26,345 bases of DNA from the IMG/VR virus record IMGVR_UViG_3300025818_000156, positions 1-26,345 of that record. One strand, given 5' to 3'. The stretch's first letter is position 1, and each line of letters opens with the position of its first letter. This stretch comes from a virus. Shown here piece by piece: positions 6,457-14,548 of the stretch. The translations under genes and the position numbers were made by a program. The notes beneath the pieces were generated by a model. That model saw only the letters and a list, made by a program, of their open reading frames with translations, was not told the DNA's origin and did not search any database.

Positions 6457-8304
6457 GTGACATTAGTACTGCGGTATACGGATGCTTACTATCCAGCCGT
6501 TCCTTACTTTGCGGGAAAGGAAAGTAGTTCTTTGGTTCCAGATATTTTTCCTGTTGCTATCGATTCAAGACCGTTTCTTGTAGATTCCAAATCAAACTTA
6601 TTCTCACGTGGGTTTGAACCTAGGGTTCGAGATTCGGTTGACCAATCAACCACGCCAGGCGAAGCAGCAATTAACCCACAGGGTTTGTGGCGTCGCGGTG
6701 AATCATCATGGCATCTTGGTGCTGGACAGAAGTATGCCGATACAGCAGAAGCGCAAGACTACAGGTTCTACACAAGTCAAGGAATTGACCCATGGACCAA
6801 AGGTCAAATCTCATTGCTAAAGACTGTGGCTTTGTCAAAGTCAGCTACTGGCACCAACTTGAAGATTGCTACAACTGACACAGAAGTTTATTTCTTAGAC
6901 GGCACGAATCTTTATTACTCAACGAATCCGTATGCATCAAGCCCAACATGGACAGCTGTAACTGGATTACCTACTGGTACACCACGTGACATGGTTAGCG
7001 ATGGATCATCTATTTATTTAACCTATCCAGGCACAACCAATGCGTATGGATTGTGGAAGGTTCCTTCAAGCCACACACCAGTAAACGTTGCTTATGGTCA
7101 TGAGTTTGGTTATGTTGATTTGGCTAAAGGGTTTTTTGTTATTACTGGTTCTGGCTCTGATCAACACAAACTTTATTACAACCCAACTGGAAATGTGGGA
7201 GCTGCAGATTACACACATCCATTAACAGATTGGGGATGGATTGGTGCTGCATCTGGTCCTAACGCTATGTATGTAGCTGGATCAACAGGTAACCGCGGAG
7301 CAGTTTACAAAATAACTATTACAACTGCTGGCGTGTTAGAAACTCCAGTTGTTGCACTTGATTTACCAATCGGAGAAACCCCAACGCATCTTGGCTCATA
7401 CCTTAATGGTGTATTAATTGGGACAAACAAGGGCGTGCGATTTGCAACAGCAGATAACAATGGGGACCTAACTACTGGTTCACTCATTTCTACGGGCAAA
7501 GACGTAAATCAATTTACCTCTGAAGGAAACTTTACTTGGTTTACTTGGTCAGATTTTGCAACATCAACTTCAGGGCTTGGACGTTTAGATCTTTCAACTT
7601 TTACCGCAGTTAATGTTCCAGCTTATGCTTCTGACTTGATGGCTAGTGTTGGGGGTACGGTTCAAGCCGCGGCAACATTTAACTCAAAACGACTGTTTGC
7701 AATTTCGGGTAGCGGTTTATATGCCGAATCATCAGACCTTGTTGCATCTGGCTCGATCACTACTGGTATCTATAGGTGGGGTATTCCAGACAGAAAGTTT
7801 GTAGCAAAGTTCGATATTCGTAGCACCCCATTAGCTGGTACGGTAACTCCGTATATCTCCAGCGATACTGGGGCATACACGGCAATGACGGCACACAATG
7901 TTGCGTCGGCTACCGAGTCTGTTGCTACTGGTCCACAAGCCAAATTCATCGAGGCTTCTTTTAAGCTGGACTTTACCAGGGGTACTACCACTACTGGACC
8001 AACCGTGACACGTTGGATGGCTCGAGCCTATGCTTCCCCAGCTCGCAGCCAGGTATTTAAAGTACCCCTACTTATGCATCACCAACAGGTAATTAATGGC
8101 ATTGAATACTACCTAGATGTAGAAAGTGAACTAAGTCTGTTAAGGAACCTAGTTACAAATCCCCGTGTGGTAAACTATCAAGAAAATACGGAGACCTTTT
8201 CGGTAGTCGTAGAGGACTTGGAATTCCAGGTTCTTGATGGCGTCCAGGGTAAATGGAACCTTGAGGGTATCTGTGTTGTTACAATGAGATCTGTACAGGA
8301 TTAG
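6457..8304 (+). CDS. large tail protein, possible beta-propeller/nozzle
   Basis: The 615-residue protein starts at GTG 6457, three bases after the preceding stop. The N-terminus reads like a virion protein (DIFPVAIDSRPFLVDSKSN). Residues of about 130-470 form many short strands with repeated aromatic and Gly turns such as YFLDGTNLYYST, DGSSIYLTYPGT and GSYLNGVLIGTNKGV, typical of a beta-propeller. The C-terminal part looks like a beta-sandwich. Podovirus tail nozzle proteins (T7 gp12 type) have propeller architecture, so that is one candidate. A spike or base component is another. No enzyme residues are recognised. Confidence 0.7.
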   Translation: MTLVLRYTDAYYPAVPYFAGKESSSLVPDIFPVAIDSRPFLVDSKSNLFSRGFEPRVRDSVDQSTTPGEAAINPQGLWRRGESSWHLGAGQKYADTAEAQDYRFYTSQGIDPWTKGQISLLKTVALSKSATGTNLKIATTDTEVYFLDGTNLYYSTNPYASSPTWTAVTGLPTGTPRDMVSDGSSIYLTYPGTTNAYGLWKVPSSHTPVNVAYGHEFGYVDLAKGFFVITGSGSDQHKLYYNPTGNVGAADYTHPLTDWGWIGAASGPNAMYVAGSTGNRGAVYKITITTAGVLETPVVALDLPIGETPTHLGSYLNGVLIGTNKGVRFATADNNGDLTTGSLISTGKDVNQFTSEGNFTWFTWSDFATSTSGLGRLDLSTFTAVNVPAYASDLMASVGGTVQAAATFNSKRLFAISGSGLYAESSDLVASGSITTGIYRWGIPDRKFVAKFDIRSTPLAGTVTPYISSDTGAYTAMTAHNVASATESVATGPQAKFIEASFKLDFTRGTTTTGPTVTRWMARAYASPARSQVFKVPLLMHHQQVINGIEYYLDVESELSLLRNLVTNPRVVNYQENTETFSVVVEDLEFQVLDGVQGKWNLEGICVVTMRSVQD

Positions 8305-8312
8305 GAGAATAA

Positions 8313-8819
8313 ATGGCAGCAGTAACTAGGAGATCGTATGCAGGTGCAGCTCCTGCTTGCACACTTACTAGTGGTATTACTTCTGGTGATACAACTGCTT
8401 CGCTTACTGGTACTGTAACCGACTGGCCTACAACTTCTGGCGGACCATTTCATATGGTTATTGATCCAGGTCTTTCAACAGAAGAAAAAGTTCTTGTTGG
8501 ATCGCGATCAACTGGATCGCTTTCATCTATTACTCGTGGCGTAGACGGCACTACTGCTGTTTCGCATTCTGCTGGTGCTACTTGCTACCCAGTTTTCACA
8601 GCAACTGACGCTGACGAAGCGAACACTTTGGTATCGACGATGACTACTCGTGGTGATTTGTTGACGATGGGTTCTGGTCCTACGGTTGCCCGTATTGCTA
8701 TCGGTGCTTCGGGTTATGTGCTAACTTCTGATGGTACGGATGCTGCTTGGGCTGTTCTTCCGCCGAGTGTTGCTGGTGACAGCGACCAGTTAGTTTTAGG
8801 TTCACAGGTATTCGCTTAA
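8313..8819 (+). CDS. tail-fibre/adaptor protein
   Basis: The 168-residue protein has an AGGAG site eight bases upstream. The N-terminal beta domain contains SGITSGDTTASLTG and the motif ITRGVDGTTAVSHSAGA, shared with the neck candidate at 5566-6453. After about residue 110 comes TRGDLLTMGSG, then GASGYVLTSDGTDAAW, a pattern often seen in phage tail fibres. It heads the receptor-binding block, so an adaptor that joins fibres to the tail is plausible. Confidence 0.72.
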   Translation: MAAVTRRSYAGAAPACTLTSGITSGDTTASLTGTVTDWPTTSGGPFHMVIDPGLSTEEKVLVGSRSTGSLSSITRGVDGTTAVSHSAGATCYPVFTATDADEANTLVSTMTTRGDLLTMGSGPTVARIAIGASGYVLTSDGTDAAWAVLPPSVAGDSDQLVLGSQVFA

Positions 8820-8831
8820 TATAGGAGAGAC

Positions 8832-9188
8832 ATGGCAACATTCAGCAAACGAAAATTAGAGTCAAGCACAGACGGCAAAGCAATTAAGGTAACTGGTGTA
8901 AACACGGGCGCTGCTGTGACTGTGCATACTGCTGTTTCTGGTACTACAAACTTTGATGAGATTTGGATTTACGCAAACAACACATCTGCTTCATCGGTTA
9001 AATTAACTTTGGAGTGGGGTACCGCTACTGCTGCTGATGGCAACATCGAAGTAACAGTTCAACCCGAAGCAGGTTTGGTAACTGTAATTCCTGGTTTATT
9101 GTTGCAGAACTCTTTGACTGTTAAGGCGTTTGCTGGGACTGCAGATGTGATTTTGATTACTGGTTTCGTAAATAGAATCACGGCGTAA
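8832..9188 (+). CDS. small beta-rich virion protein
   Basis: The 118-residue protein has AGGAGAG upstream of ATG. It is mostly predicted strands with alternating small and hydrophobic residues (AVTVHTAVSG, SVKLTLEWGTA, GLVTVIPGLLL, VILITGFVNRIT). It has no signal peptide, Cys or catalytic motif. This composition suits a small jelly-roll or decoration protein. It lies between the fibre adaptor and the first glycine-rich adhesin. I do not recognise the family. Confidence 0.7.
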   Translation: MATFSKRKLESSTDGKAIKVTGVNTGAAVTVHTAVSGTTNFDEIWIYANNTSASSVKLTLEWGTATAADGNIEVTVQPEAGLVTVIPGLLLQNSLTVKAFAGTADVILITGFVNRITA

Positions 9189-9190
9189 TT

Positions 9191-10090
9191 ATGCCGAACA
9201 GGCGTGAACTTGGTTATGTGAGTGCTGGAAGCACAAGCACTATTCCTGCGACTACGGGTTACGGTGTTGCGACTGGTGGTATCGGTTCGCCTACTGCTGT
9301 AACTATTTCTGGTGTGAACTACGAGTATCTAACCTTTAATTCAACAGGTACTTTGACGGTTGCTTCTGCGGGTTTGTTTGATGTGCTTTTAATTGCAGGC
9401 GGTGGCGGTTCATCTGGTGGCGATAATCCACGTCGTGCTGGTGGCGGTGGTGCTGGCGGCGTTTCTATTACAACTGTTTATCTAGATGCGAACACAACTA
9501 TTCAAGTAGGTGCTGGTGGTGCGGCTGGTGGCACAGGCGCTCAAGCATCAAGTGGTTCGTCAAGTTGTTTGAATAGCACGGCTTTTTCCAATTCGGTTGC
9601 AGGCGGTGGCATTTCAGGCGGTTATAGCATTAGTGAAAATACGATTGCATCAAGTGGTGGTAGTGGCGGTGGCGGCACTTCATATTTTGGCGCAATTTTT
9701 AGGGATGGAAAACCATCACTAGCACCAAGCATTAGTGGTTTTGCAGGCGGTAATGGTCAAGGTGATGCCGCGGGTGGCGGCGGTGGTGGTGGTGGTGCAA
9801 CAGCCGTTGGCGCAAATAGTACGGGTTCAACGGGTGGTGCAGGCGGCGCAGGTTACGATGTCAGCGCATTCATTGGTGGAAGTTCTTTATTTAAAGCGGG
9901 TGGCGGCGGTGGCGGCGGTACTACAGGCGGCGCAGGCGGTTCAGGCGTTGGTGGTGCAGGTGGAAGCAACGCTGTTGGTGCTTCGGCTTCAGCAAATACG
10001 GGCGGTGGCGGTGGCGGTTGCGGCACAACTTCAGCAAACAGCGGTGGTGCTGGTGGTAGCGGAATCGTGTATGTCAGGTTCAAGGTTTAG
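9191..10090 (+). CDS. glycine-rich receptor-binding adhesin, copy 1
   Basis: The 299-residue protein has an N-terminal domain (1-70) with GYGVATGG, YLTFNSTGTLTVASAGLFDV and LLIAGGGG, then about 220 residues dominated by Gly-rich runs separated by short Asn/Ser/Ala segments. T-even gp38 adhesins use stacked polyglycine helices to hold receptor-binding loops, and this composition suggests the same principle. It is a paralogue of the protein at 10350-11243. The small gene at 10093 follows two bases after its stop, so the pair forms a cassette. The adhesin call is strong; the receptor is unknown. Confidence 0.78.
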   Translation: MPNRRELGYVSAGSTSTIPATTGYGVATGGIGSPTAVTISGVNYEYLTFNSTGTLTVASAGLFDVLLIAGGGGSSGGDNPRRAGGGGAGGVSITTVYLDANTTIQVGAGGAAGGTGAQASSGSSSCLNSTAFSNSVAGGGISGGYSISENTIASSGGSGGGGTSYFGAIFRDGKPSLAPSISGFAGGNGQGDAAGGGGGGGGATAVGANSTGSTGGAGGAGYDVSAFIGGSSLFKAGGGGGGGTTGGAGGSGVGGAGGSNAVGASASANTGGGGGGCGTTSANSGGAGGSGIVYVRFKV

Positions 10091-10092
10091 TT

Positions 10093-10347
10093 ATGGCACA
10101 TTTTGCAAAAGTTGAAAACGGTGTAGTGCAACAAGTAATTGTCGTCAGCAACGATGACGCACCAACGGAAATAGCAGGTCAAACATTTCTTGCATCACTT
10201 GGTTTGACAGGTGAATGGGTGCAAACTTCATACAACAACAATCCGATTGAAGGTGCATCTCGTGGCAAATACGCTGGTATCGGTGATACTTGGAACGGCA
10301 CAGAGTTTGTTGCGCCTGTTATCCCTGATATCGAGAGTGAGGTTTAG
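10093..10347 (+). CDS. small adhesin-partner protein, copy 1
   Basis: The 84-residue protein begins MAHFAKVENGVVQQVIVVSN and contains GEWVQTSYN, GKYAGIGDTW and FVAPVIP. This small phage family (VENGVV..V plus YAGIG plus FVAP) commonly accompanies tail adhesins. It may be a tail-fibre assembly factor or a small virion component. A second member lies at 11268-11492 after the second adhesin, and both end in an acidic tail. Confidence 0.75.
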   Translation: MAHFAKVENGVVQQVIVVSNDDAPTEIAGQTFLASLGLTGEWVQTSYNNNPIEGASRGKYAGIGDTWNGTEFVAPVIPDIESEV

Positions 10348-10349
10348 TT

Positions 10350-11243
10350 ATGGCTGCAAGGTTGATGGGTTATGTTTCGGCTAGCAACACACCGACAGTA
10401 GTTGGGGCTACACAAGGTTATGGTGTTGCAACTGGTGGCACTCCTAGTTCCATAACTGTTTCAGGTCAGAACTATACGCTGTTGTCGTTCACAAGTGACG
10501 ACAACCTTGTTGTTTCTACAGCAGGTTTGTTTGATGTGCTTCTTGTCGGCGGTGGCGGCGGCGGTGCTGGCAGCAATGGTTCTAGCGTTAGCGGTGGCGG
10601 CGGTGGCGCAGGACAAATACTGCAACAAACAATTTATTTAAGCGCTGCTACTTATACTGTTGATATTGGGTCTGGTGGTAGTGGTATAACTAATTTTGGT
10701 GGTGGCACACCTGGTAATCCAACAATTTTGGGTGGCAATTTAACAAATCTTACTTCTGCTGGCGGTGGTGCTGGCGGCAGTTATACGGGTCAAAATATTG
10801 CTCGTTTGTTAAATGGTGGTTCGGGTGGTGGCGGTGGTGGTGGTAGCCCACAAGGTCAAGACCCTAAAGGGTCTGCTTGGGTGAGTGGCGTTACTGGTTA
10901 TGACGGGTCTAATGGTAATACTGGTGGTGCTGGCGCTGGTGCTGGCGGTGGATTTACTGCTGCTGGTGGTGCGCCTAGTGGTGGAACTGGTGGTGCTGGT
11001 GGTGCTGGTTATGACATAATAACATTTACGGGCACTTCGCAAATTAACGCCGCAGGTGGCGGTGGCGGTGGTTCAACTGGTGGTGCTGGTGGTAGTTCAG
11101 GTGTTGGCGGTGCTGGTGGTAGTTCTGCTGGTGGCACTAATGCAACAGCAAATCGTGGGTCTGGTGGTGGCGGTGCTTATTCAAATACTGCTCCTGGTGG
11201 TAATGGGTCGTCTGGTCAAATGTTTGTCAGGTTCAAAATCTAA
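10350..11243 (+). CDS. glycine-rich receptor-binding adhesin, copy 2
   Basis: The 297-residue paralogue of the protein at 9191-10090 shows the same N-terminal layout (GYVSASNTPT, GYGVATGG, FTSDDNLVVSTAGLFDVLLV) and the same C-terminal ending with QMFVRFKI against IVYVRFKV. The Gly-rich middle differs in the intervening loops, as expected if the loops bind receptors. Start ATG 10350 is two bases after the preceding stop. A divergent second adhesin may widen host range or let the virion carry two receptor specificities. Confidence 0.78.
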   Translation: MAARLMGYVSASNTPTVVGATQGYGVATGGTPSSITVSGQNYTLLSFTSDDNLVVSTAGLFDVLLVGGGGGGAGSNGSSVSGGGGGAGQILQQTIYLSAATYTVDIGSGGSGITNFGGGTPGNPTILGGNLTNLTSAGGGAGGSYTGQNIARLLNGGSGGGGGGGSPQGQDPKGSAWVSGVTGYDGSNGNTGGAGAGAGGGFTAAGGAPSGGTGGAGGAGYDIITFTGTSQINAAGGGGGGSTGGAGGSSGVGGAGGSSAGGTNATANRGSGGGGAYSNTAPGGNGSSGQMFVRFKI

Positions 11244-11267
11244 ATAAATCACACAGGAGAATAAACA

Positions 11268-11492
11268 ATGTCAGCACAATACTTCGCACAACTAGACGAC
11301 AACAATGTAGTAACCGATGTTGCTGTAGTGCAACGAGAGTTCTTAGAGGCGAACCCTGAACGCTACACGGGTCGTTGGGTTGAAACATTCTTTGATACAG
11401 CAGGCAAAACTTATGCTGGTATCGGTTTCACTTACGATGAAGCAACAGAGGATTTTGTTGCACCTGTAGTTGAAGAACCTGCCGAGTCTTAA
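11268..11492 (+). CDS. small adhesin-partner protein, copy 2
   Basis: The 74-residue protein has its own good ribosome site (AGGAGAATAAACA then ATG). It shares with the protein at 10093 the motifs LDDNNVVTDVAVV, GRWVETFFD, YAGIGFTYDE and DFVAPV, and an acidic C-terminus. Sequence divergence is greater than between the adhesins, so the duplication is not recent or this copy evolves faster. Confidence 0.72.
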   Translation: MSAQYFAQLDDNNVVTDVAVVQREFLEANPERYTGRWVETFFDTAGKTYAGIGFTYDEATEDFVAPVVEEPAES

Positions 11493-11495
11493 AGT

Positions 11496-12770
11496 GTGGG
11501 TCGCAATCTAACAAGGTGGCTGATTCCGCTACCAGCGATCCTGTTCTCGTTCTTCCCACAAACAGCCAACGCTGAAGCAACTTATAGAACTTGGACCTGC
11601 ACTACGGGTAGTGATTCTTGGCAAATGCAACAACCCGAAGCCGATTATTTGGCTGGGCTATATCCGACTTGGGCTGACTGCCTTAACTGGCAGGACGGCG
11701 CACCACCTGAACCTTACACTTGGTCATACGGTGCTTCGATAACTACCACAACTTCAACGACTACTACATCTAGTACCACTACAACTACTACATCTAGTAG
11801 TACAACTACTACAGTTGTAGAAACAACTACTACATTTAGTAGTACTACAGTTCAGGAGACCACCACATCATGGGAGCCAACTACAACATCCACGATCCCA
11901 ACGACGACAAGTACTACTACTGTTGTTCAAACGACTGTCCCTGTAACTACAACTACGACTTCTTTACCAGTACCCACGGCAACGACAACGACGACAGAAG
12001 CCCCAGTTTCCACAACCACGACCCAGCCTGAAGAAGAAGAAAGGGGGTCAGAAGGTACTCAAGAAACAACTAGTCCCACCAATGAGCCTCTACCTGAGTC
12101 AACCATAGACGAATCCGAAACCACAGTTGACGAGTCCGATACCACAGTAGAAGAAACATCTACAACCGATCTTCCCGATCTTCCTGAAGAACCCGTAGAG
12201 ACTGTTCCTGACGAGACTTTTCCTGAAGATGTTCCCGACGAAACAAATGCCCCAGAAGTAGAAGAAGAGCCAGAGGAATATACACCAGATACAACAGAAG
12301 TAGAAGAACCGTATTCATCATCTACTACCTTACCTGATATCCCAGTTGATGAGCCAGTTACTGACGAACAAATAGAGGAGATCTTGGATGCTCTTGTTGA
12401 GGCTGAACCTGAGCAGATTGTTGCTGTTATCACCCAGGTGTTAGCTGCAGAGATTACCTCAGATCAAGCTACTGAGATTGCTTCAAGTCCTGAGGTGTTA
12501 GCTGCTATTACGGAGGACCAGGCTGAGCAGTTGTTTGAGAAGATTGAAGTGGAGGAGTTAACTGAGGAACAGTTAAAAGAGTTTACGGCAGCCATTCAAG
12601 AAGCGCCTACTAAGGTAAAGAAAGCGTTTGAAAAAATCATTGATATCTTTGGTTCCCAGTTTGAAGACTACGTACCTACGGGCTCGAGCATCCCCGTTAA
12701 GACACGTAGAACCCTTGTAGCTGCTGGCGCTTTAATCGCAGCAATGCCATCTACTAGAATTAGACGCTAA
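11496..12770 (+). CDS. exported Thr-rich mucin-like protein
   Basis: The 424-residue protein starts at GTG 11496. Residues 1-26 form a clear signal peptide: RNLTRW, a hydrophobic core and an ANA-type cleavage site before EA. A short folded domain with two Cys (about 27-78) follows, then about 100 residues of Thr/Ser-rich sequence, then an acidic Glu/Asp/Pro/Thr region (about 180-300). A helical domain (about 300-390) has repeated EQI-type helices. The C-terminus is hydrophobic and then basic (TRRTLVAAGALIAAMP, then RIRR), possibly a membrane anchor. Secreted Thr-rich stalks are common in Actinomycetota. A role in envelope exposure, lysis or superinfection exclusion is possible. Confidence 0.75.
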   Translation: MGRNLTRWLIPLPAILFSFFPQTANAEATYRTWTCTTGSDSWQMQQPEADYLAGLYPTWADCLNWQDGAPPEPYTWSYGASITTTTSTTTTSSTTTTTTSSSTTTTVVETTTTFSSTTVQETTTSWEPTTTSTIPTTTSTTTVVQTTVPVTTTTTSLPVPTATTTTTEAPVSTTTTQPEEEERGSEGTQETTSPTNEPLPESTIDESETTVDESDTTVEETSTTDLPDLPEEPVETVPDETFPEDVPDETNAPEVEEEPEEYTPDTTEVEEPYSSSTTLPDIPVDEPVTDEQIEEILDALVEAEPEQIVAVITQVLAAEITSDQATEIASSPEVLAAITEDQAEQLFEKIEVEELTEEQLKEFTAAIQEAPTKVKKAFEKIIDIFGSQFEDYVPTGSSIPVKTRRTLVAAGALIAAMPSTRIRR

Positions 12771-12937
12771 TGAAACGACTTATCACGTATGTAATGGAGA
12801 ACACTTGGACATGGGTGGGAACTGGCATGGTTTTGATCACCTTATCGGGCCCCACTCTAAGACAAGCTATACTTCTTACAGGCGTAGGTATTTTAATACA
12901 CTCAGTTATATCCCTAACACAAAAGGACCCAGAATGA
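12770..12937 (+). CDS. small membrane protein of the lysis cassette
   Basis: ATG 12770 overlaps the preceding TAA as TAATG. The 55-residue product has two hydrophobic segments: roughly residues 8-25 (around TWVGTGMVLITLSG) and 30-47 (QAILLTGVGILIHSVISL). The ends are charged. It overlaps the holin-like gene by ATGA. Such a small two-segment membrane protein next to holin and endolysin is a holin or antiholin candidate. Confidence 0.65.
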   Translation: MKRLITYVMENTWTWVGTGMVLITLSGPTLRQAILLTGVGILIHSVISLTQKDPE

Positions 12938-13185
12938 ACTCAACAATCGCCAAAGCCCTAGACCTCGGACAAAGACTCGTATCATTGTTCATCGCATCAG
13001 CCCTACCTATCATCACAGGTGGCGCAATCCTCGGTGTAGACGTAATCAAGTCCGCTGGTGTTGCAGGACTCACAGCCCTATTCGGTGTCGTACAGAAACT
13101 CGCAGCCGCATCAGTTGACGGCGAACTCACATCAGAAGAAATCTCGGCAGCGTTTGGCACACCAAAAAAGAAAGCAGGCAAGTGA
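12934..13185 (+). CDS. holin-like membrane protein
   Basis: ATG 12934 is coupled to the previous stop (ATGA); upstream in-frame codons back to 12805 would overlap that gene and are rejected. The 83-residue protein has hydrophobic segments around 14-34 (SLFIASALPIITGGAIL) and 40-58 (SAGVAGLTALFGVV). A DGELTSEEI stretch and a basic tail (KKKAGK) follow. Two membrane segments, a charged C-terminus and the position shortly before the endolysin support a holin that permeabilises the cytoplasmic membrane. Confidence 0.68.
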   Translation: MNSTIAKALDLGQRLVSLFIASALPIITGGAILGVDVIKSAGVAGLTALFGVVQKLAAASVDGELTSEEISAAFGTPKKKAGK

Positions 13186-13295
13186 TGTCAAAAGGTAAAA
13201 AGTACTCTTCAAAGAAAACAAAGATGAAGCACGAGAAGATGGAAGGTGCTAAAGAACGCATGAAAGAGTACGGTAAAAAGGGAAAAAAAAAGTAG
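13185..13295 (+). CDS. 36-residue Lys-rich protein
   Basis: The ATG overlaps the holin stop (TGATG) and the TAG overlaps the endolysin GTG (TAGTG). The product is almost entirely Lys, Glu, Met and small residues (KGKKYSSKKTKMKHEKMEGA) and ends in GKKGKKK. It resembles in composition the tiny protein at 5450-5566. Exact coupling at both ends supports translation. Function is unknown. Confidence 0.65.
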   Translation: MSKGKKYSSKKTKMKHEKMEGAKERMKEYGKKGKKK

Positions 13296-13843
13296 TGAAG
13301 CAGAATTGGCCTATTGTTAAGGTTGTATTGCCTGCGGATCTTAAGGGTGTAAAACCTGGCGCTCTTCCAGAGTCCCTTCTTCGAGACATACGACCTTACG
13401 GTAGGCTTCATTGGCGTGCAGCTGATGCATATCATGCAATGCGTGCAAAGGCGTTGGCTGATGGTATTAAACCATTTAAGCCCACATCTACAGGAGATAC
13501 ATATCGTTCGTTAGCTATGCAAACTACAACGTTCTTGCAGCGCTATCAGAAAGAACCTATCCCTGGTGCTTCAACCCGTACGTGGGATGGTGTTAAGTGG
13601 TACAAGAAATCTGAGAAGTTAGCGTCGCTTGCAGCACCAGGTACATCACAACACAACCTGGGGATTGCTGTGGATATCAGCGGGGCAAGTGGTAAACGCT
13701 TTGAATGGATGCTTGCTAATGCGCCAGCGTTTGGATTTAGTTGGGAAGTGGTTCCCGAGGAACCCTGGCATATACGGTTAGTTACTGGGGACAACCCTAC
13801 TCCTGCTGTGCAGGCATGGGTTGATGCACAGAAAGCCGTATGA
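13295..13843 (+). CDS. endolysin, M15 D-Ala-D-Ala-type peptidase (VanY-like)
   Basis: The 182-residue protein starts at GTG 13295. It carries the zinc-peptidase signature SQHNLGIAVD at 118-127 (H120 and D127 as ligands) and EEPWHIR at 155-161 (E156 catalytic, H159 third ligand). The upstream STGDTYRS at 65-72 fits the usual substrate-side motif of M15 enzymes. No signal peptide or cell-wall domain is seen, so export through the holin is expected. It should cleave peptide stems or cross-links of host peptidoglycan. Its place among membrane proteins confirms a lysis cassette. Confidence 0.88.
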   Translation: MKQNWPIVKVVLPADLKGVKPGALPESLLRDIRPYGRLHWRAADAYHAMRAKALADGIKPFKPTSTGDTYRSLAMQTTTFLQRYQKEPIPGASTRTWDGVKWYKKSEKLASLAAPGTSQHNLGIAVDISGASGKRFEWMLANAPAFGFSWEVVPEEPWHIRLVTGDNPTPAVQAWVDAQKAV

Positions 13844-13844
13844 G

Positions 13845-14066
13845 GTGGACGGGGGCTGGGCGCTAATACTCTCTGCTGTAGTTACTACGGTAGGTGGAGT
13901 GTTGGTCGCTTTGATTGCACAGTTCCGTAAAGAGAATAAACAAGATCACGCCGTAGTTGCTGGGATGCTTTCTCATATATATAGAAGTGTAGGAAGAGTT
14001 GAAACGAAGGTGGATAAGGTTGAGAACAAACTCAACGACCACATCAAGGAACATACCCGCAGTTAG
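13845..14066 (+). CDS. single-TM, coiled-coil lysis-associated protein
   Basis: The likely start is GTG 13845, one base after the endolysin stop; ATG 13824 or TTG 13821 are alternatives that would overlap it. The 73-residue protein begins VDGGWALILSAVV, has one membrane segment to about residue 26, a basic stretch (QFRKENKQDH) and then a heptad-like coiled coil (VETKVDKVENKLNDHI). This layout is common beside phage endolysins and may be a second holin or an anchor. It ends the late operon. Confidence 0.7.
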   Translation: MDGGWALILSAVVTTVGGVLVALIAQFRKENKQDHAVVAGMLSHIYRSVGRVETKVDKVENKLNDHIKEHTRS

Positions 14067-14241
14067 TTAGACCTGTCTGTGTCCCCCCGTCGGGTTGCCA
14101 CAGTCCGACTCCCTATTTCAATCACAGCGCCTTGCCACATGACGTGGCAATCGACCCAGGTTCCCCTGTTTACGTCCCACCCCTTGCGACAGGGGCACAA
14201 CCATGCGCCTAATAAATTGTGTTCACACAGTAGCGTAATGC
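14067..14241 (+). other. non-coding gap between late and early genes
   Basis: No convincing gene is seen; the one forward frame has unusual composition and overlaps the next gene. TTGCCAC (14132-14138) and GTGGCAA (14144-14150) form a perfect stem with a five-base loop. TAGACCTGTC at 14068-14077, followed by a TCCCCCC run, recurs at 24912-24921 in the other large gap. The segment may hold a factor-dependent terminator or a small RNA. Confidence 0.5.
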
Positions 14242-14270
14242 TTGCTAAGTTGCAACATGTGTACTATAGT
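14242..14270 (+). promoter_or_regulatory. promoter for the early operon
   Basis: TTGCTA (14242-14247) and TATAGT (14265-14270) are separated by 17 bases, matching 4/6 and 5/6 of the sigma70 consensus. The predicted start near 14277 coincides with the first base of a long hairpin. It precedes the whole early gene block. Confidence 0.6.
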
Positions 14271-14276
14271 TTGATT

Positions 14277-14325
14277 GTAGCCCAGAGGGGTTTTGGTTCT
14301 TCCCTTCCTTTACCCTCTGGGTTAC
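14277..14325 (+). other. 5'-UTR stem-loop before the early operon
   Basis: GTAGCCCAGAGGG (14277-14289) pairs with CCCTCTGGGTTAC (14313-14325): 13 pairs with one G-U and a 23-base pyrimidine-rich loop. It ends 21 bases before ATG 14347, leaving the ribosome site (GGGAGG) free. Stabilising the transcript 5' end or a regulatory switch are the likely roles. As a terminator it lacks a T tract. Confidence 0.6.
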
Positions 14326-14346
14326 ACTTAACAAACGGGAGGAAAC

Positions 14347-14547
14347 ATGAGCAAATTCAAAGAATCGTTGAAAACAAAGATAAAAGTAAATCCACGGGAA
14401 GCAATCAAACAATTACTTGACAAAGAATCTTACGCAGATTTTGAAGCAGCTTTGAAAGATCAATCTGTTTCATCGGCAGCTATTGGTTCCACACTCCGAG
14501 AGTTCGGGGTGCAGGTATCCAACATGACGATTCAACGTTGGAGATAA
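14347..14547 (+). CDS. small HTH-like DNA-binding protein
   Basis: The 66-residue protein has a strong GGGAGG site. It is basic at the N-terminus (KFKESLKTKIKVNPREAIK). A likely helix-turn-helix occupies about 38-66, around SSAAIGSTLREFGVQVSNM, and ends in TIQRWR. The same arrangement occurs in early phage regulators. As first gene of the early operon it may regulate phage transcription. No family is named with confidence. Confidence 0.68.
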   Translation: MSKFKESLKTKIKVNPREAIKQLLDKESYADFEAALKDQSVSSAAIGSTLREFGVQVSNMTIQRWR

Positions 14548-14548
14548 C

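Noticed and set aside
9853-10083. Reverse-strand Pro-rich frame opposite the glycine-rich adhesin; similar frames at 362-586 and 12059-12433
   Set aside because: These are complements of Gly- or Thr-coding runs, which avoid stops on the other strand because of low complexity.
12640-12770. Sortase-type cell-wall signal at the end of the Thr-rich protein
   Set aside because: A hydrophobic stretch and basic tail are present, but the nearest motif (VPTGS) does not fit LPxTG spacing.
14079-14420. 113-codon forward frame in the gap before the early operon
   Set aside because: It has unusual composition, no ribosome site, covers the promoter and hairpin and overlaps the HTH gene in another frame.
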